The notes: generated by a model not told the origin, from the sequence alone. Positions 17,802-27,181 are shown, counted from the first letter of the stretch. The stretch is DNA of 64,000 nt from Oscillospiraceae bacterium (GCA_018110825.1 JAGBCL010000095.1:392563-456562), one strand, 5' to 3'. Numbers and translations: made by a program.

Positions 17802-18074
17802 TTATTTATCTTTGTGTTTTTCTTCATATTTGTGCTTTGTCGCCATACCACCGCGGATGTGACGTTCCTGCTTGTTTATTTCAAGGATTTCCTTGACGGC
17901 AGGGTACATCTGCGGGTTGATTATGGGGAGTTTTTCTGTTATATCTTTATGCACTGTAGACTTGGAGACCCCAAAGTGTTTAGCTGCCGCACGAACAGTA
18001 GCCTTATTCTCCAGTATGTATCTCCCAAGAATCACAGCACGTTCCTCAATGTCCTGAACGGGTTTTGTTTTCAA
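17802..18074 (-). CDS. spoIIID: Sporulation transcriptional regulator SpoIIID
   Basis: 90 aa. SpoIIID is a small DNA-binding regulator of the mother-cell programme of sporulation. The conserved core is complete: IEERAVILGRYILENKATVRAAAKHFGVSKSTVHKDITEKLP with its HTH, then NKQERHIRGGMATKHKY. The start is probably TTG at 18074 behind GGGGTGA. It shows the organism is a spore former or descends from one. Degenerate copies of this locus occur at several other places in the window. Confidence 0.93.
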   Translation of the reverse strand: MKTKPVQDIEERAVILGRYILENKATVRAAAKHFGVSKSTVHKDITEKLPIINPQMYPAVKEILEINKQERHIRGGMATKHKYEEKHKDK

Positions 18075-18088
18075 ATACGGTCACCCCT

Positions 18089-18113
18089 ATACATAGTTAT
18101 TCTTTCTATGTAT
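18089..18113. promoter_or_regulatory. Dyad upstream of spoIIID
   Basis: ATACATAG and CTATGTAT form a perfect 8-bp dyad with a 9-nt centre, 15 nt upstream of the start codon. It may be an autoregulatory or sporulation-sigma element. A decayed version precedes the spoIIID pseudogene at about 23090. Confidence 0.45.
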
Positions 18114-18292
18114 ATGCGGGGGAGATGAGGATAATGCGGATAAAGATTTTATGCTGGACTGTATTGTGATTAGTGAGATAGTATAATTAACTATTTTTGT
18201 CTATAAATCTGAACAATAAATAAAAGCGTTGCCTTTCATAACTGATTGGCAACGCTTTTTGCAAGTTATAAAATAACATTGTATATTTAATG

Positions 18293-20605
18293 TTATTTGC
18301 AGGAAACATCTTCATCGCCATAAATTCCGCCTCTTGTTCCTGTAGCGATATAAACTCTGCCGTTGTGTCTGAAGTCACCGTCCATTGAAATAATGCCCCC
18401 GAACATGTGTGAGGAAGTATTGATTTTTGCCCAGCTTTCTCCGCTGTCAAGGCTTTTCCAAAAGCCGTATTCGCCGAAAATTCTGCCACAGATAAACAGC
18501 GCAGGCTCGCTGTCACTGTTACCTGTTCCGAAGCCAACAGCCTTGACAAAATCATCCTTTTCGGTAATTCTCTCCGCATGAACATTTTTTTCGTTAAAAT
18601 GCAGTTTCCATAAGCCGTTCTCGCAGAGTGCTGCATAGCATACGCCCTCGCAGTTAGGAAGAAAGCGAATTTCCACTCCCTTGTATCCGTCTATGCCTGA
18701 CATACGGCATAAAGGAAAATCTTCGGAAACGGAAAGCTGACAAAAGCTTGCACCGTTATCCATACTCATATAAAGCTGGCCATTTTCACCAAATCCGTAA
18801 GCTTTGGCAGCATTGACACGATCGGTAAAAAATTTTATGTGCAGTTCACTTTCAGAAATGTCATTTCTCTGCAAATCATATATGGTTATTTTGCTGAATT
18901 TCTTTTCAGAAATGTTGTATCTGACTGCACAGAAACAGGGAAGCTTCATATATTCATAGGCAAGGGTCCAGAGAATTGCACTACCATCTGCAGTTATCGC
19001 TGCCCAACCACTGTTGTAGTTCGGTTTTTGAATATTCTCGGATACCTCATCAAGTATATCGGAAATGTCGGTAGGGTAACCAATATGTGTGAAGCTTTCT
19101 CCGCCGTTCGTTGTAAGAATTACTCCGCCTTTAGTCTCTCCTGTCCAGTTTCCGCGGGCGGTTGTAATGAATGTGTCAGGATTGTTTTGCAGAAAATCTG
19201 CATTCAGACAGGTTATGTAACGGTCCCCGTTTTCATTTGCAAAGGAATTTTCGCAAGGCTCGTCAAGGTCGCTGAACACAAATCCACCCAAATCGCCTAC
19301 AAGGTCAATAACCTTGTTTTTACCCGAAGGCAGACTGTATATGTTCATGTGTACGGTTTCCTCCACACCGCTGCAAAGCGTGGATACAAAACAGTTATCC
19401 GTTGTAAGTCCGTTCAGCGCAAAAATTCCCGTCCCCGTGTTAATTACAGAAAAATCAGGGTTGAATGGGTCGATGCGCAGACAGCTCATCCAGTGAAGCG
19501 GAATACGCTTTCCGTTATATTTAGGCTTCAGATACGGCACGTCAACTTGGAAGCTGTCTGTGTCGGTGCTTTGAATTGTTTTGTAGCTTTTTCCGTTGTC
19601 ATAAGATATGAAAATGCTGTCACCGTGACCGCCGATAGAGCAGACCGCAATAATATTTTTGTGTACGTCAACTCCACCCAGACCAAACGGCAGTCTGCGT
19701 TTATGGTTTTTGTCCGTAAAGTCACTTGCTGTAGGTGTCATATCCTCAGCAAAAATCAGTTTCCCGTCTGAAATTGTGTAACGATATAGCCTTCCGTCAA
19801 ATCCACCGCCGTTGTCGCAGGCAAAGTCATTCCAGCCACCCCAGTGATTTTGGAGGAAGGAGTGTGTGAAGGTCACATAAACATTTTCTCCATAGTAAGC
19901 AATAGCATAGGGAACAAATCCGTTGTGTGAACAGCGTTCATCATCAAGCGGAGCGGGTATGTCAAGCTTTTCAAAGCTTTTCCCAAAATCATAGCTTGCA
20001 TAAAGTGTGTGTCCTCGGTTATTTCCGTCAGCGGTAGTTTCACCTGTGCAGGAAACAAGCATTATCTCCGTACCCTTCGGAAAGTATACAAAAACAATAT
20101 TTTCTTCACAGAAATCAAGTCTTGTCCAGCTTTCTCCGTTATCCGCAGATTGCCATAAACCCTCACCCTGACTTCCGAAAAAAAGCTTACCGTTTTTGTA
20201 AGCAAGTCTTTCGGCAGATGAACGTGCAGGGGCGTTTCCATTACAGCAGAATGGTACAGATTTTTCAGTGAAGCTGTCACCGTAATTCTCTGAAATCAGC
20301 AGTGCGGATTTTCCGTGAGGAAAGCCTTTTCTGCTGTTTCCGCACATTGCATACAGCATATTCGGTTTATCCTCATCAAGTGCAATGGAAAGCGGCAAAG
20401 CAAGATAGCGATTAAATTCCGTTATCCAGTCAGCAAGAGAGTGCCACTTATTATTTCCAAAATCAAATCGGTAAATGCCGCCTATGTCTGTTCGTGCGTA
20501 CAGAATATTTTTGATGTTCGGGTGAAAGACAAAGCCTGTTACAAAGCCTCCACCGGGCACAGAAAGGCTGTGATAGTTATATTTTATATCATCAAGTCTT
20601 TTCAT
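18293..20605 (-). CDS. GH74 xyloglucanase-type glycosidase, apparently cytoplasmic
   Basis: 770 aa from the ATG at 20605 behind GGAGG. GH74 enzymes cleave xyloglucan with two seven-bladed propellers. The N-terminus GGGFVTGFVFHPNIKNILYARTDIGGIYRFD is diagnostic, with a catalytic Asp in the RTDIGG motif. BNR/Asp-box repeats recur (SADNGESW, SYDNGKS, TTNGGESF, SMDNGASF, SLDSGESW). There is no signal peptide, dockerin or CBM. It probably acts inside the cell on imported xyloglucan oligosaccharides. It is transcribed divergently from a GH31 alpha-xylosidase gene, which supports that substrate. Confidence 0.9.
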   Translation of the reverse strand: MKRLDDIKYNYHSLSVPGGGFVTGFVFHPNIKNILYARTDIGGIYRFDFGNNKWHSLADWITEFNRYLALPLSIALDEDKPNMLYAMCGNSRKGFPHGKSALLISENYGDSFTEKSVPFCCNGNAPARSSAERLAYKNGKLFFGSQGEGLWQSADNGESWTRLDFCEENIVFVYFPKGTEIMLVSCTGETTADGNNRGHTLYASYDFGKSFEKLDIPAPLDDERCSHNGFVPYAIAYYGENVYVTFTHSFLQNHWGGWNDFACDNGGGFDGRLYRYTISDGKLIFAEDMTPTASDFTDKNHKRRLPFGLGGVDVHKNIIAVCSIGGHGDSIFISYDNGKSYKTIQSTDTDSFQVDVPYLKPKYNGKRIPLHWMSCLRIDPFNPDFSVINTGTGIFALNGLTTDNCFVSTLCSGVEETVHMNIYSLPSGKNKVIDLVGDLGGFVFSDLDEPCENSFANENGDRYITCLNADFLQNNPDTFITTARGNWTGETKGGVILTTNGGESFTHIGYPTDISDILDEVSENIQKPNYNSGWAAITADGSAILWTLAYEYMKLPCFCAVRYNISEKKFSKITIYDLQRNDISESELHIKFFTDRVNAAKAYGFGENGQLYMSMDNGASFCQLSVSEDFPLCRMSGIDGYKGVEIRFLPNCEGVCYAALCENGLWKLHFNEKNVHAERITEKDDFVKAVGFGTGNSDSEPALFICGRIFGEYGFWKSLDSGESWAKINTSSHMFGGIISMDGDFRHNGRVYIATGTRGGIYGDEDVSCK

Positions 20606-20639
20606 TGTATCCTCCATGTAAACAATTACATTTTATAAT

Positions 20640-20668
20640 ATTGTAGCATTTGTGTTAATATATGTCAA
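20640..20668 (-). promoter_or_regulatory. Sigma-A promoter of the GH74 gene
   Basis: On the minus strand: TTGACA (20668-20663), a 17-nt spacer and TACAAT (20645-20640). The -35 lies in one arm of an inverted repeat, TGTCAAC/GTTGACA (20663-20669 and 20676-20682). The other arm supplies a TTGACA facing the GH31 gene. Confidence 0.75.
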
Positions 20669-20711
20669 CATAAAGGTTGACAATTTTTCTCAAAATATTG
20701 TTGCAATTTAA

Positions 20712-20725
20712 CAACATGTATGTTG
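20712..20725. promoter_or_regulatory. Operator-like palindrome in the divergent GH74/GH31 region
   Basis: CAACAT-GT-ATGTTG is a perfect 6-bp-arm dyad located 33 nt before the GH31 start. It could bind a local repressor, but no regulator gene of this pathway lies beside it. Confidence 0.45.
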
Positions 20726-20758
20726 CTATAAGGAAAATAATTTGTGGAGGTAATTGCA

Positions 20759-22825
20759 ATGGGCATATATATTGATGGAAACCGACTTATAATAAGAAAC
20801 GGCAATTCACAGGTGTGGATTGAGCCTTGGGGTGAAAACTCCCTGCGTGTAAGAATGACAGCCGAGCCTGAAATGGATAAGCACGACTGGGCTTTGTGTG
20901 AGCCTGTGAAGGAGTGTAAGGCTGAAATACGCAAGGAAACAGTTGACACAACTGACCCGTGGTATAAAAGCGAGGAGTATGCACACTATCATCAGACGGG
21001 TGATAATTATTACATAACAAACGGAAAGATTACCGCAAAGGTTGATTATGAAGGGCAAATCAGCTACTACAATCAGCGTGGTGAATTGCTTACCGAGGAG
21101 TACTGGCGAAACAGAAACCGCCTTAACAGATATTGTACCTCTTTGAGATTGCCTGCAAGAGTGCTGAAATGCAGTAAGGGCGGCACGGACTATGAGCTTA
21201 CCGCACGTTTTGAAGCCTATGATGATGAAAAGATTTTCGGCATGGGACAATATCAGGAAAAGCACCTCAACAAGAAGGGTGCGTCACTTGAACTTGCACA
21301 TCGTAATTCTCAATCAAGCGTACCATTTTTCCTCTCCAGCAGGGGTTACGGCTTTTTCTGGAATAATCCCGCTGTCGGTACGGTTACATTCGGTACAAAT
21401 AAAACTGAGTGGTACGCTAAATCCACACAGAAGCTTGATTACTTCATCACAGCAGGTGATACTCCCGCCGAAATAGAAAAGAACTATACCGCCGCAGTTG
21501 GCAGAGCACCGAGAATGCCCGAATATGGTCTTGGCTATTGGCAGTGTAAGCTTCGTTACAGAAATCAGGAGGAGCTTCTTGCAGTTGCAAGAGAGCACAA
21601 GCGCAGAGGTCTGCCGATGGATGCAATCGTGGTTGACTTCTTTCATTGGACAAGGCAGGGTGATTTCAAGTTTGAACCTCGTGACTGGCCTGACCCTGAT
21701 GCAATGGTAAAGGAACTCAAAGAACTTGGAATTGAAACTGTAGTTTCCGTTTGGCCGACAATTGACGAAAAAAGCGAGAATTTCGGAGAAATGGCAGATA
21801 AGGGATACCTTGTTTCAACTGACAGAGGCAACGGTTTGCACATGACTTGGATGGGTAACACAGTTTTCTTTGATGCAACAAATCCGGGTGCACAGAAATT
21901 CGTGTGGGAGAAGTGCAAGGAGAATTACTACAAAAAGGGTATCCGTACATTCTGGCTTGACGAGGCGGAGCCTGAATACGACTCATACGAGTTTGATGTT
22001 TATCGTTACTATGCAGGTACAGCTTTACAATGCACAAATATCTATCCGCTTATGTACGCAAAGGGCTTCTGGGACGGATTAAAAGCCGAGGGAGAGAAGG
22101 ATGTGCTGAGCCTTGTGCGTTGTGCCTGGGCAGGCAGTCAGAAGTATGGTGTGCTTGCCTGGTCGGGCGATATTCATTCTTCCTTTCGTGCAATGCGTGA
22201 ACAGCTTCAGGCTGGTCTTAATATGGCTATTGCAGGTATACCCTGGTGGACATCCGATATAGGCGGCTTTATGGGCGGCGATATTTCCGACCCGAGCTTC
22301 AGGGAATTGCTTGTTCGTTGGTTCCAGTGGGGAGCATTCAACCCCGTGTTCCGTATGCACGGCGAAAGAAGTCCCTGGTATGAGCGTGAACAGGAATACA
22401 TCAACGGAGTACGACAGCTCACGTCAGGACAGGACAACGAGGTGTGGAGCTTCGGCGAGGATAACTACGAAATACTGAAAAAGTACCTATTTATCCGAGA
22501 AAGACTCCGTCCGTATATCAGAAGAACAATGGATGAATGCAGTGAAAATGGTACACCTGTAATGCGTCCTGTTTTTTATGATTTTTATAATGACAAAGTT
22601 GCTTGGAACATTGAGGATGAGTATATGTTTGGCAGAGACATTCTTGTTGCACCGATTATGGAAGAAGGGGCAAGAGAACGTACCGTGTATCTCCCCGAAG
22701 GTGAGAAATGGACTGATGCGTACACAAAGAAGACTTATGACGGAGGTCAGTATGTAACTGTTCCTGCACCGATTGAGATTATCCCTGTTTTCACAAGGAG
22801 TAATGCGAAGATGGATATTTATTAA
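20759..22825 (+). CDS. GH31 alpha-xylosidase (YicI-like)
   Basis: 688 aa from the ATG behind GTGGAGGT. GH31 retaining glycosidases remove alpha-linked xylose or glucose from non-reducing ends. The nucleophile is Asp401 in FWLDEAEPE, and the acid/base is Asp471 in WSGDIHSSF. PWWTSDIGGF and the MRPVFYDF region are typical of the YicI branch. There is no signal peptide. Beside a GH74 enzyme it most likely trims xylose from xyloglucan oligosaccharides in the cytoplasm. A 30-nt hairpin follows the stop codon. Confidence 0.92.
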   Translation: MGIYIDGNRLIIRNGNSQVWIEPWGENSLRVRMTAEPEMDKHDWALCEPVKECKAEIRKETVDTTDPWYKSEEYAHYHQTGDNYYITNGKITAKVDYEGQISYYNQRGELLTEEYWRNRNRLNRYCTSLRLPARVLKCSKGGTDYELTARFEAYDDEKIFGMGQYQEKHLNKKGASLELAHRNSQSSVPFFLSSRGYGFFWNNPAVGTVTFGTNKTEWYAKSTQKLDYFITAGDTPAEIEKNYTAAVGRAPRMPEYGLGYWQCKLRYRNQEELLAVAREHKRRGLPMDAIVVDFFHWTRQGDFKFEPRDWPDPDAMVKELKELGIETVVSVWPTIDEKSENFGEMADKGYLVSTDRGNGLHMTWMGNTVFFDATNPGAQKFVWEKCKENYYKKGIRTFWLDEAEPEYDSYEFDVYRYYAGTALQCTNIYPLMYAKGFWDGLKAEGEKDVLSLVRCAWAGSQKYGVLAWSGDIHSSFRAMREQLQAGLNMAIAGIPWWTSDIGGFMGGDISDPSFRELLVRWFQWGAFNPVFRMHGERSPWYEREQEYINGVRQLTSGQDNEVWSFGEDNYEILKKYLFIRERLRPYIRRTMDECSENGTPVMRPVFYDFYNDKVAWNIEDEYMFGRDILVAPIMEEGARERTVYLPEGEKWTDAYTKKTYDGGQYVTVPAPIEIIPVFTRSNAKMDIY

Positions 22826-22830
22826 TGAAA

Positions 22831-23110
22831 AGCCGTCGCAGTCTCAAAACTGCGACGGCTAAACTTATGTTTGTATAACTACAAAATAACAAAAAATGTA
22901 TTTTTAAATTTGCGACAACCATATGCACTGTGGACTTGAAGACCCCAAAATATGATACAAATTTATTTGTATTGCTGTTTGCACGAACAGTAGCCTTGTT
23001 TTCCAGTATGTATCTCCCAAGAATCACAGCACGTTCCTCAATGTCCTGAACGGGTTTTGGTTTCAAAATATACTCACCCCCATACATAGTTATTTTTTCT
23101 ATTTATATGC
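22831..23110 (-). pseudogene. Degenerate spoIIID copy with attached hairpin
   Basis: The minus-strand reading from about 23076 begins KPVQDIEERAVILGRYILENKATVRA, identical to the intact SpoIIID. About 30 nt carrying an ATACAAAT/ATTTGTAT hairpin interrupts it, then it resumes as FGVFKSTVHMV. The second half of the gene is lost and replaced by AT-rich sequence ending in a hairpin (AGCCGTCGCAGT and its complement, 22831-22860). The upstream leader is still recognisable. This is the best-preserved member of a family of spoIIID-derived remnants in the window. Confidence 0.8.
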
Positions 23111-23187
23111 GGGGGACAAAAAGCTAATGCAATTTTGTAAGTTGTCATTTATGTGTAGCTGTCCATATAATCAATTTATAGAAATAC

Positions 23188-23235
23188 TTGATAAAAGTTA
23201 TATTGCATTATATAATATATCTTAAGATATATTAT
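23188..23235 (+). promoter_or_regulatory. tetR promoter with overlapping 24-bp palindrome
   Basis: TTGATA (23188-23193), a 17-nt spacer and TATAAT (23211-23216). A perfect 24-bp palindrome with arm ATAATATATCTT covers 23212-23235 and so overlaps the -10 and start point. This is the expected layout of a TetR autoregulatory operator. Confidence 0.75.
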
Positions 23236-23249
23236 GCGGGAGGTTTATT

Positions 23250-23864
23250 ATGCCGCCCCAAAAAATAGTAAAAGAAACCTTGTTGGAATACGCATTCAGA
23301 ATAGCTGAGGAAAAGGGAATAGATGCTGTTACATCACGAAGTGTTGCAAAGTTGGCAGGGTGCTCTATTCAGCCTGTGTTCAGTCATTTTCCTACAATGG
23401 AGGCATTGCATCAGGCAACGTTTGATTATGCATATGATAAATTTGTTCAGGAAATTCTTGTGTTTGAAAAACTTCCCGATTTTCTTCCGAGGACAACAAA
23501 ATGGGTTCTTGACCTGGCAAGAAATAAACCTAATCTTTATCATATGCTTTATCTTTCAAACAGCTTCAATGGAAACATCTTGCTTGATGTAATGATGGAT
23601 TTTGAAAGCAACAAGAAAATGATAGCCAAAATGACGGAGCTTTACGGGATAGAAGAAAATACCTGCAAGGATATACTGCTTCGAAGCTGTCTTTTTTTGA
23701 TGGGAATAGCAACGATGATATGCGTAAATCATATGGACTTCAGCGATGAACAGGTCGCATTAATGATGAAACAGACTGTTTCTGATATGTACAGGGAACG
23801 AAAGGACGTGCATTATGAGAAAAATAGGTTTGATAAAAGCGTTGTTTCTTACAAGAAAAGCTGA
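23250..23864 (+). CDS. TetR/AcrR-family transcriptional repressor
   Basis: 204 aa, start ATG behind GGGAGGT. The N-terminal HTH reads LLEYAFRIAEEKGIDAVTSRSVAKLAGCSIQPVFSHFPTMEALHQ. The C-terminal ligand domain is all helical. It overlaps the following CoA-ligase-like gene by 50 nt, so the two are translationally coupled. It probably represses its own operon through the palindrome at 23212-23235. The ligand is unknown and may be the acid activated by the downstream enzyme. Confidence 0.9.
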   Translation: MPPQKIVKETLLEYAFRIAEEKGIDAVTSRSVAKLAGCSIQPVFSHFPTMEALHQATFDYAYDKFVQEILVFEKLPDFLPRTTKWVLDLARNKPNLYHMLYLSNSFNGNILLDVMMDFESNKKMIAKMTELYGIEENTCKDILLRSCLFLMGIATMICVNHMDFSDEQVALMMKQTVSDMYRERKDVHYEKNRFDKSVVSYKKS

Positions 23865-25161
23865 CAAAATGAGTGCAGCAGAACGAACTGCCTTACAGCA
23901 GGAACGTTTAAAAGAGCTTGTTTCTTATGTAAAGGAAAACAGTCCATATTTTGCAGACCTTTATAAGAATGCAAATGAAAATACACCGTTGTCCGAAATG
24001 CCTGTTACAAATAAAAAGGAAATGATGGTGAATTTCGACAAGTGGCTTACAGACAGCAGCATAACCAAAGAAAAGGTTGAGGATTTTATGTCCGATGTTT
24101 CAAATGTCGGCACAAAACTTGATGGAAAGTATCTTGTGTATACAACATCAGGCTCTACGGGAAATCCCTGCATAATGCTTTACGATGAATCAACAATAAA
24201 TGTTTCTTCTGCTATTGGAGCACTCAGAAGTTTTGCACGAAAAGATGATATGACAGCTTTTATGAAGTCGGGCAAAAAAACAATGGCTCTTTTTGCAGAT
24301 GGCGGATTTTATCTCGGTTGTGGTTCTGTAAGATACAATCTTCGCAAAATGCCTTGGAAGAAAAAGGTGATGAGAACCTGTGATGTGCGAAAGCCTACTG
24401 ATGAAATTGTAAGTACACTTAATGAGTATCAGCCTTCAATGATAGGCTGTTATCCTACAGCTATGGAAGTTCTTGCAGCTGAACAGGAACAGGGCAGACT
24501 TAAAATCAAGCCTGCAATAATTATGACAGGCGGCGAAAAGCTTAATGATGAAGTCCGTGAACATTTGTCGGAAGTTTTTGATTGTTACGTTCAGACGAAT
24601 TATTCCTGCACTGAAGGCGGAACGATGGCTTGCGAATGTACAGAACGTCATTTTCATATAAACGATGACTGGGTTATTCTTGAAGCGGTTGACGAAAACA
24701 ACAAGCCTGTTCCGTTTGGTACTCAATCCGCAAAGGTTCTGCTAACAAATCTGGCAAATAAAATCTGTCCGGTAATCCGATTTGAAATTACTGACAGAAT
24801 TATTATGCACAATGAACCATGCAAGTGCGGCAATACAAGACCGTGGCTTACAATTGAAGGCAGAACTGATGATATTATTTTTTTTGAAAACGGAGTAAGG
24901 ATTGCACCAATGCTGCTTTATGCAATACTGAAAGAGGTGCACGGAATTAACCGCTTTCAGCTTATTCAGCATAATGACGACCGTCTTGAACTAAGGCTGA
25001 TTGCGGACAATAAACAGGAAATTTTTACAGTTGCCAAAAAAGCAGTTGAGGATTATCTTTCTGAAAATGGAGTTTTGACAGAGGTTTTTCTTTCCGATGA
25101 AGCACCTGCGGCACATCCTGTCAGCGGAAAGTATAAGCATATTATTGCCAAAAACAAATAG
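23815..25161 (+). CDS. PaaK/CapK-like AMP-forming CoA ligase
   Basis: 448 aa, in the adenylate-forming superfamily. The phosphate loop is YTTSGSTGNPC, the adenine-binding motif is TNYSCTEGG, and the ITDRI and EGRTDDIIFFENGVRIAP segments mark the hinge. The length and arrangement are those of phenylacetate-CoA ligase (PaaK/CapK) proteins. Cysteines in MACECTERHFH and CKCGN may bind metal, as in some PaaK relatives. It activates an unknown, possibly aromatic, acid. It starts inside the tetR gene and is probably controlled by it. Confidence 0.8.
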   Translation: MRKIGLIKALFLTRKADKMSAAERTALQQERLKELVSYVKENSPYFADLYKNANENTPLSEMPVTNKKEMMVNFDKWLTDSSITKEKVEDFMSDVSNVGTKLDGKYLVYTTSGSTGNPCIMLYDESTINVSSAIGALRSFARKDDMTAFMKSGKKTMALFADGGFYLGCGSVRYNLRKMPWKKKVMRTCDVRKPTDEIVSTLNEYQPSMIGCYPTAMEVLAAEQEQGRLKIKPAIIMTGGEKLNDEVREHLSEVFDCYVQTNYSCTEGGTMACECTERHFHINDDWVILEAVDENNKPVPFGTQSAKVLLTNLANKICPVIRFEITDRIIMHNEPCKCGNTRPWLTIEGRTDDIIFFENGVRIAPMLLYAILKEVHGINRFQLIQHNDDRLELRLIADNKQEIFTVAKKAVEDYLSENGVLTEVFLSDEAPAAHPVSGKYKHIIAKNK

Positions 25162-25181
25162 ATGCTATGAAGGAAAAATGG

Positions 25182-25340
25182 AGGGATTGCAGTATTATGC
25201 AGCAATCCCTTAAACTATGTCTGAATAACTACAAAATTAATTTTTTTGATTACGGCACATTCTTCAATGTCCTGAATGGGTTCTGTTTTTAAATGCGGTC
25301 TACCCATAAAATTTATGGAGTAAATTTCATAGTTGTTCTT
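25182..25340 (-). repeat. Hairpin plus 5' spoIIID remnant
   Basis: An AGGGATTGC hairpin (25182-25210) is followed by the AATAACTACAAAAT segment of the dispersed repeat. About 15 spoIIID codons follow on the minus strand (KTEPIQDIEECAVI, near 25250-25295), then part of the spoIIID leader dyad. The rest of spoIIID is absent. Confidence 0.65.
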
Positions 25341-25367
25341 TCTGCGTATATGCTTGTGAATAATGTA

Positions 25368-25523
25368 TTACTGGTCAAGGCCAAAATCAGTCTCATAAGC
25401 TGCAACAAGCTTTTCAGGCAAGTCGAAAACAGGCTGTCCGCCAATAAGGTTTGTGCCTGCTTCAATTCTAAGGTAAGCGATATTTTCAGTACCTTCCTTT
25501 TCAATGCAAGCCTTGACCTGATT
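25368..25523 (-). pseudogene. 3' fragment of an unrecognised gene
   Basis: 51 codons ending at TAA 25370-25368 read like a real protein tail: CIEKEGTENIAYLRIEAG, NLIGGQPVFDLPEKLVAAYE, FGLDQ. An in-frame stop (25526-25524) lies just upstream. The family is not recognised. It abuts the spoIIID remnant at 25182-25340. Confidence 0.5.
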
Positions 25524-25612
25524 TCAACAGCAATTGATTTGTGCTAATGAACAAATTACTTGGTGAGGGAGTAGTTATAAATGTGAAAAACTAACGAAAT
25601 GTTTTAAAACTC

Positions 25613-25641
25613 TTGACATTATCAGTTTACAGTGCTAAAAT
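25613..25641 (+). promoter_or_regulatory. Promoter of the ilvA T-box leader
   Basis: TTGACA (25613-25618), a 17-nt spacer and TAAAAT (25636-25641). Confidence 0.85.
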
Positions 25642-25649
25642 GTAGCTAA

Positions 25650-25937
25650 ATTGAATAGTAAAGGCGTTGACGAAGACGGAAGCTATAAGCTGTTTTCCCA
25701 GAGAGTCGGGGGTGGTGCAATCCCGATAAAACACAGTAGATTTTCCCATCCCTTCTGAGCCGGAAGCCCCAAAGGTTTTTACACCCAGTAGGCGTTTCCC
25801 GTGAATGCTGCGTAAATGCATAGAGGTTGTCAGACTTCGAAGAGGTGGCGGATTTTTATCCGCAATTTGAGTGGTACCGCGAGTGATAAGTGTTTTTCAC
25901 CCGTCTCAAAGCAAGGCTTTGGGGCGGGTTTTTATTT
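25650..25937 (+). ncRNA. T-box riboswitch upstream of ilvA
   Basis: T-box leaders bind an uncharged tRNA and then prevent termination. Stem I features are present: AGAGAG, GGGGGTGGTG, and the CTTCTGAGCC end. The T-box bulge GAGTGGTACCGCG is at 25869-25881. The terminator CCCGTCTCAAAGC/GCTTTGGGGCGGG (25900-25928) is followed by TTTTTATTTT. By its spacing from GAGCC, the candidate specifier codon is ATC (Ile) at 25748-25750. That reading is tentative because the stem was folded by eye. It agrees with control of isoleucine synthesis. Confidence 0.93.
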
Positions 25938-25990
25938 TGCCCTAAAGCAAGTACACAAAGCATATAATTGATTGAAAGGCGGAATGAATT

Positions 25991-27181
25991 ATGTTATCTC
26001 TCGACAAGGTTTTCAATGCTCAGACGATGCTGAAAAGCATCATCCGTGAAACAAATATGGTGCGTGCATACGGAATTGCTCCCGATTGTGAACTTTATCT
26101 CAAACCTGAAAATTTACAAATTACAGGCTCGTTCAAGGTGAGAGGCTCAGCTTACAAAATCGCTATGCTTTCCGATGAGGAAAAGGCAAAGGGCGTAATC
26201 GCCTGCTCTGCGGGAAACCACGCTCAGGGTGTTGCTCTTGCGGCAACCAAAAACGGCATCAAATCACTTATCTGCTTGCCTGACAGTGCACCTATCTCCA
26301 AGGTTGAGGCAACAAAGGGTTTTGGTGCTGATGTATGCCTTGTGGAAGGCTGTTACGATGACGCTTATCAGAAGGCACTTGAACTGAAAGAAAGTGAAGG
26401 CTATACTTTTGTACACCCATTCGACGATGAAAATGTTATCGCTGGTCAGGGCACGATTGCACTTGAAATTCTCAGTGGGCTTGACGATATTGACGCTGTT
26501 GTTGTGCCAATCGGAGGCGGAGGACTTATTTCGGGTATCGCGTACACGGTAAAACAGATACGTCCTTCCGTCAAGGTTTACGGCGTACAGGTTGCAGGTG
26601 CACCGAGTATGTACAACTCAATAAATAACGGCGAAATAGAGTGTCTTTCCTCCGTATCAACAATTGCCGACGGTATCGCTGTTAAAAAGCCGGGCGAAAA
26701 CACTTACGCACTTGTAAAGGAGTACGTTGACGAAATTGCCCTTGTAAGCGATGACGAGGTTGCAAGTGCAATCCTTGCTCTTGTTGAAAAGCAGAAGATG
26801 ATTGCCGAGGGTGCAGGTGCAACAGCCGTTGCGGCAGTAATGTTCAACAAATTTGACCTGAAGGGCAAGCGTGTTGCGGCAGTTGTATCAGGTGGCAATA
26901 TTGACGTAACAAGCCTTTCCCGTGTTATCGACAGAGGTCTGCGCAACTCGGGACGTTCATCGAGCCTGCTTATTGAGCTTATAGATAAGCCCGGTCAGCT
27001 GAAGGACATTTCCCGCATAATTGCTGATTGCGGCGGTAATGTTACAGGTGTACACTACGAAAAGGGCAACACCGAAAGCGTAAACGGCTGTTTCCTCCGT
27101 ATCGAAATGGAAACAAGGGATTATATGCACGTCAACCTTATCACGAGAACACTTCGTGACGAAGGCTTTAAGCTTGTCTAA
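25991..27181 (+). CDS. ilvA: Threonine dehydratase with C-terminal ACT domain
   Basis: 396 aa. It deaminates threonine to 2-oxobutyrate, the first step of isoleucine synthesis from threonine. The PLP Lys is K49 in ITGSFKVRGSAY. CSAGNHAQGVA and PIGGGGLISG bind the cofactor phosphate. The C-terminal ACT domain is LLIELIDKPGQLKDISRIIADCGGNVTGVHYEK. The length is that of the short, single-ACT type shared by some catabolic enzymes. T-box control and the neighbouring ridA favour a biosynthetic role here. Confidence 0.9.
   Translation: MLSLDKVFNAQTMLKSIIRETNMVRAYGIAPDCELYLKPENLQITGSFKVRGSAYKIAMLSDEEKAKGVIACSAGNHAQGVALAATKNGIKSLICLPDSAPISKVEATKGFGADVCLVEGCYDDAYQKALELKESEGYTFVHPFDDENVIAGQGTIALEILSGLDDIDAVVVPIGGGGLISGIAYTVKQIRPSVKVYGVQVAGAPSMYNSINNGEIECLSSVSTIADGIAVKKPGENTYALVKEYVDEIALVSDDEVASAILALVEKQKMIAEGAGATAVAAVMFNKFDLKGKRVAAVVSGGNIDVTSLSRVIDRGLRNSGRSSSLLIELIDKPGQLKDISRIIADCGGNVTGVHYEKGNTESVNGCFLRIEMETRDYMHVNLITRTLRDEGFKLV

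Noticed and set aside
18839-19771. A 310-codon plus-strand open frame
   Set aside because: It lies fully antisense to the GH74 gene, has no ribosome binding site and shows no recognisable domain.
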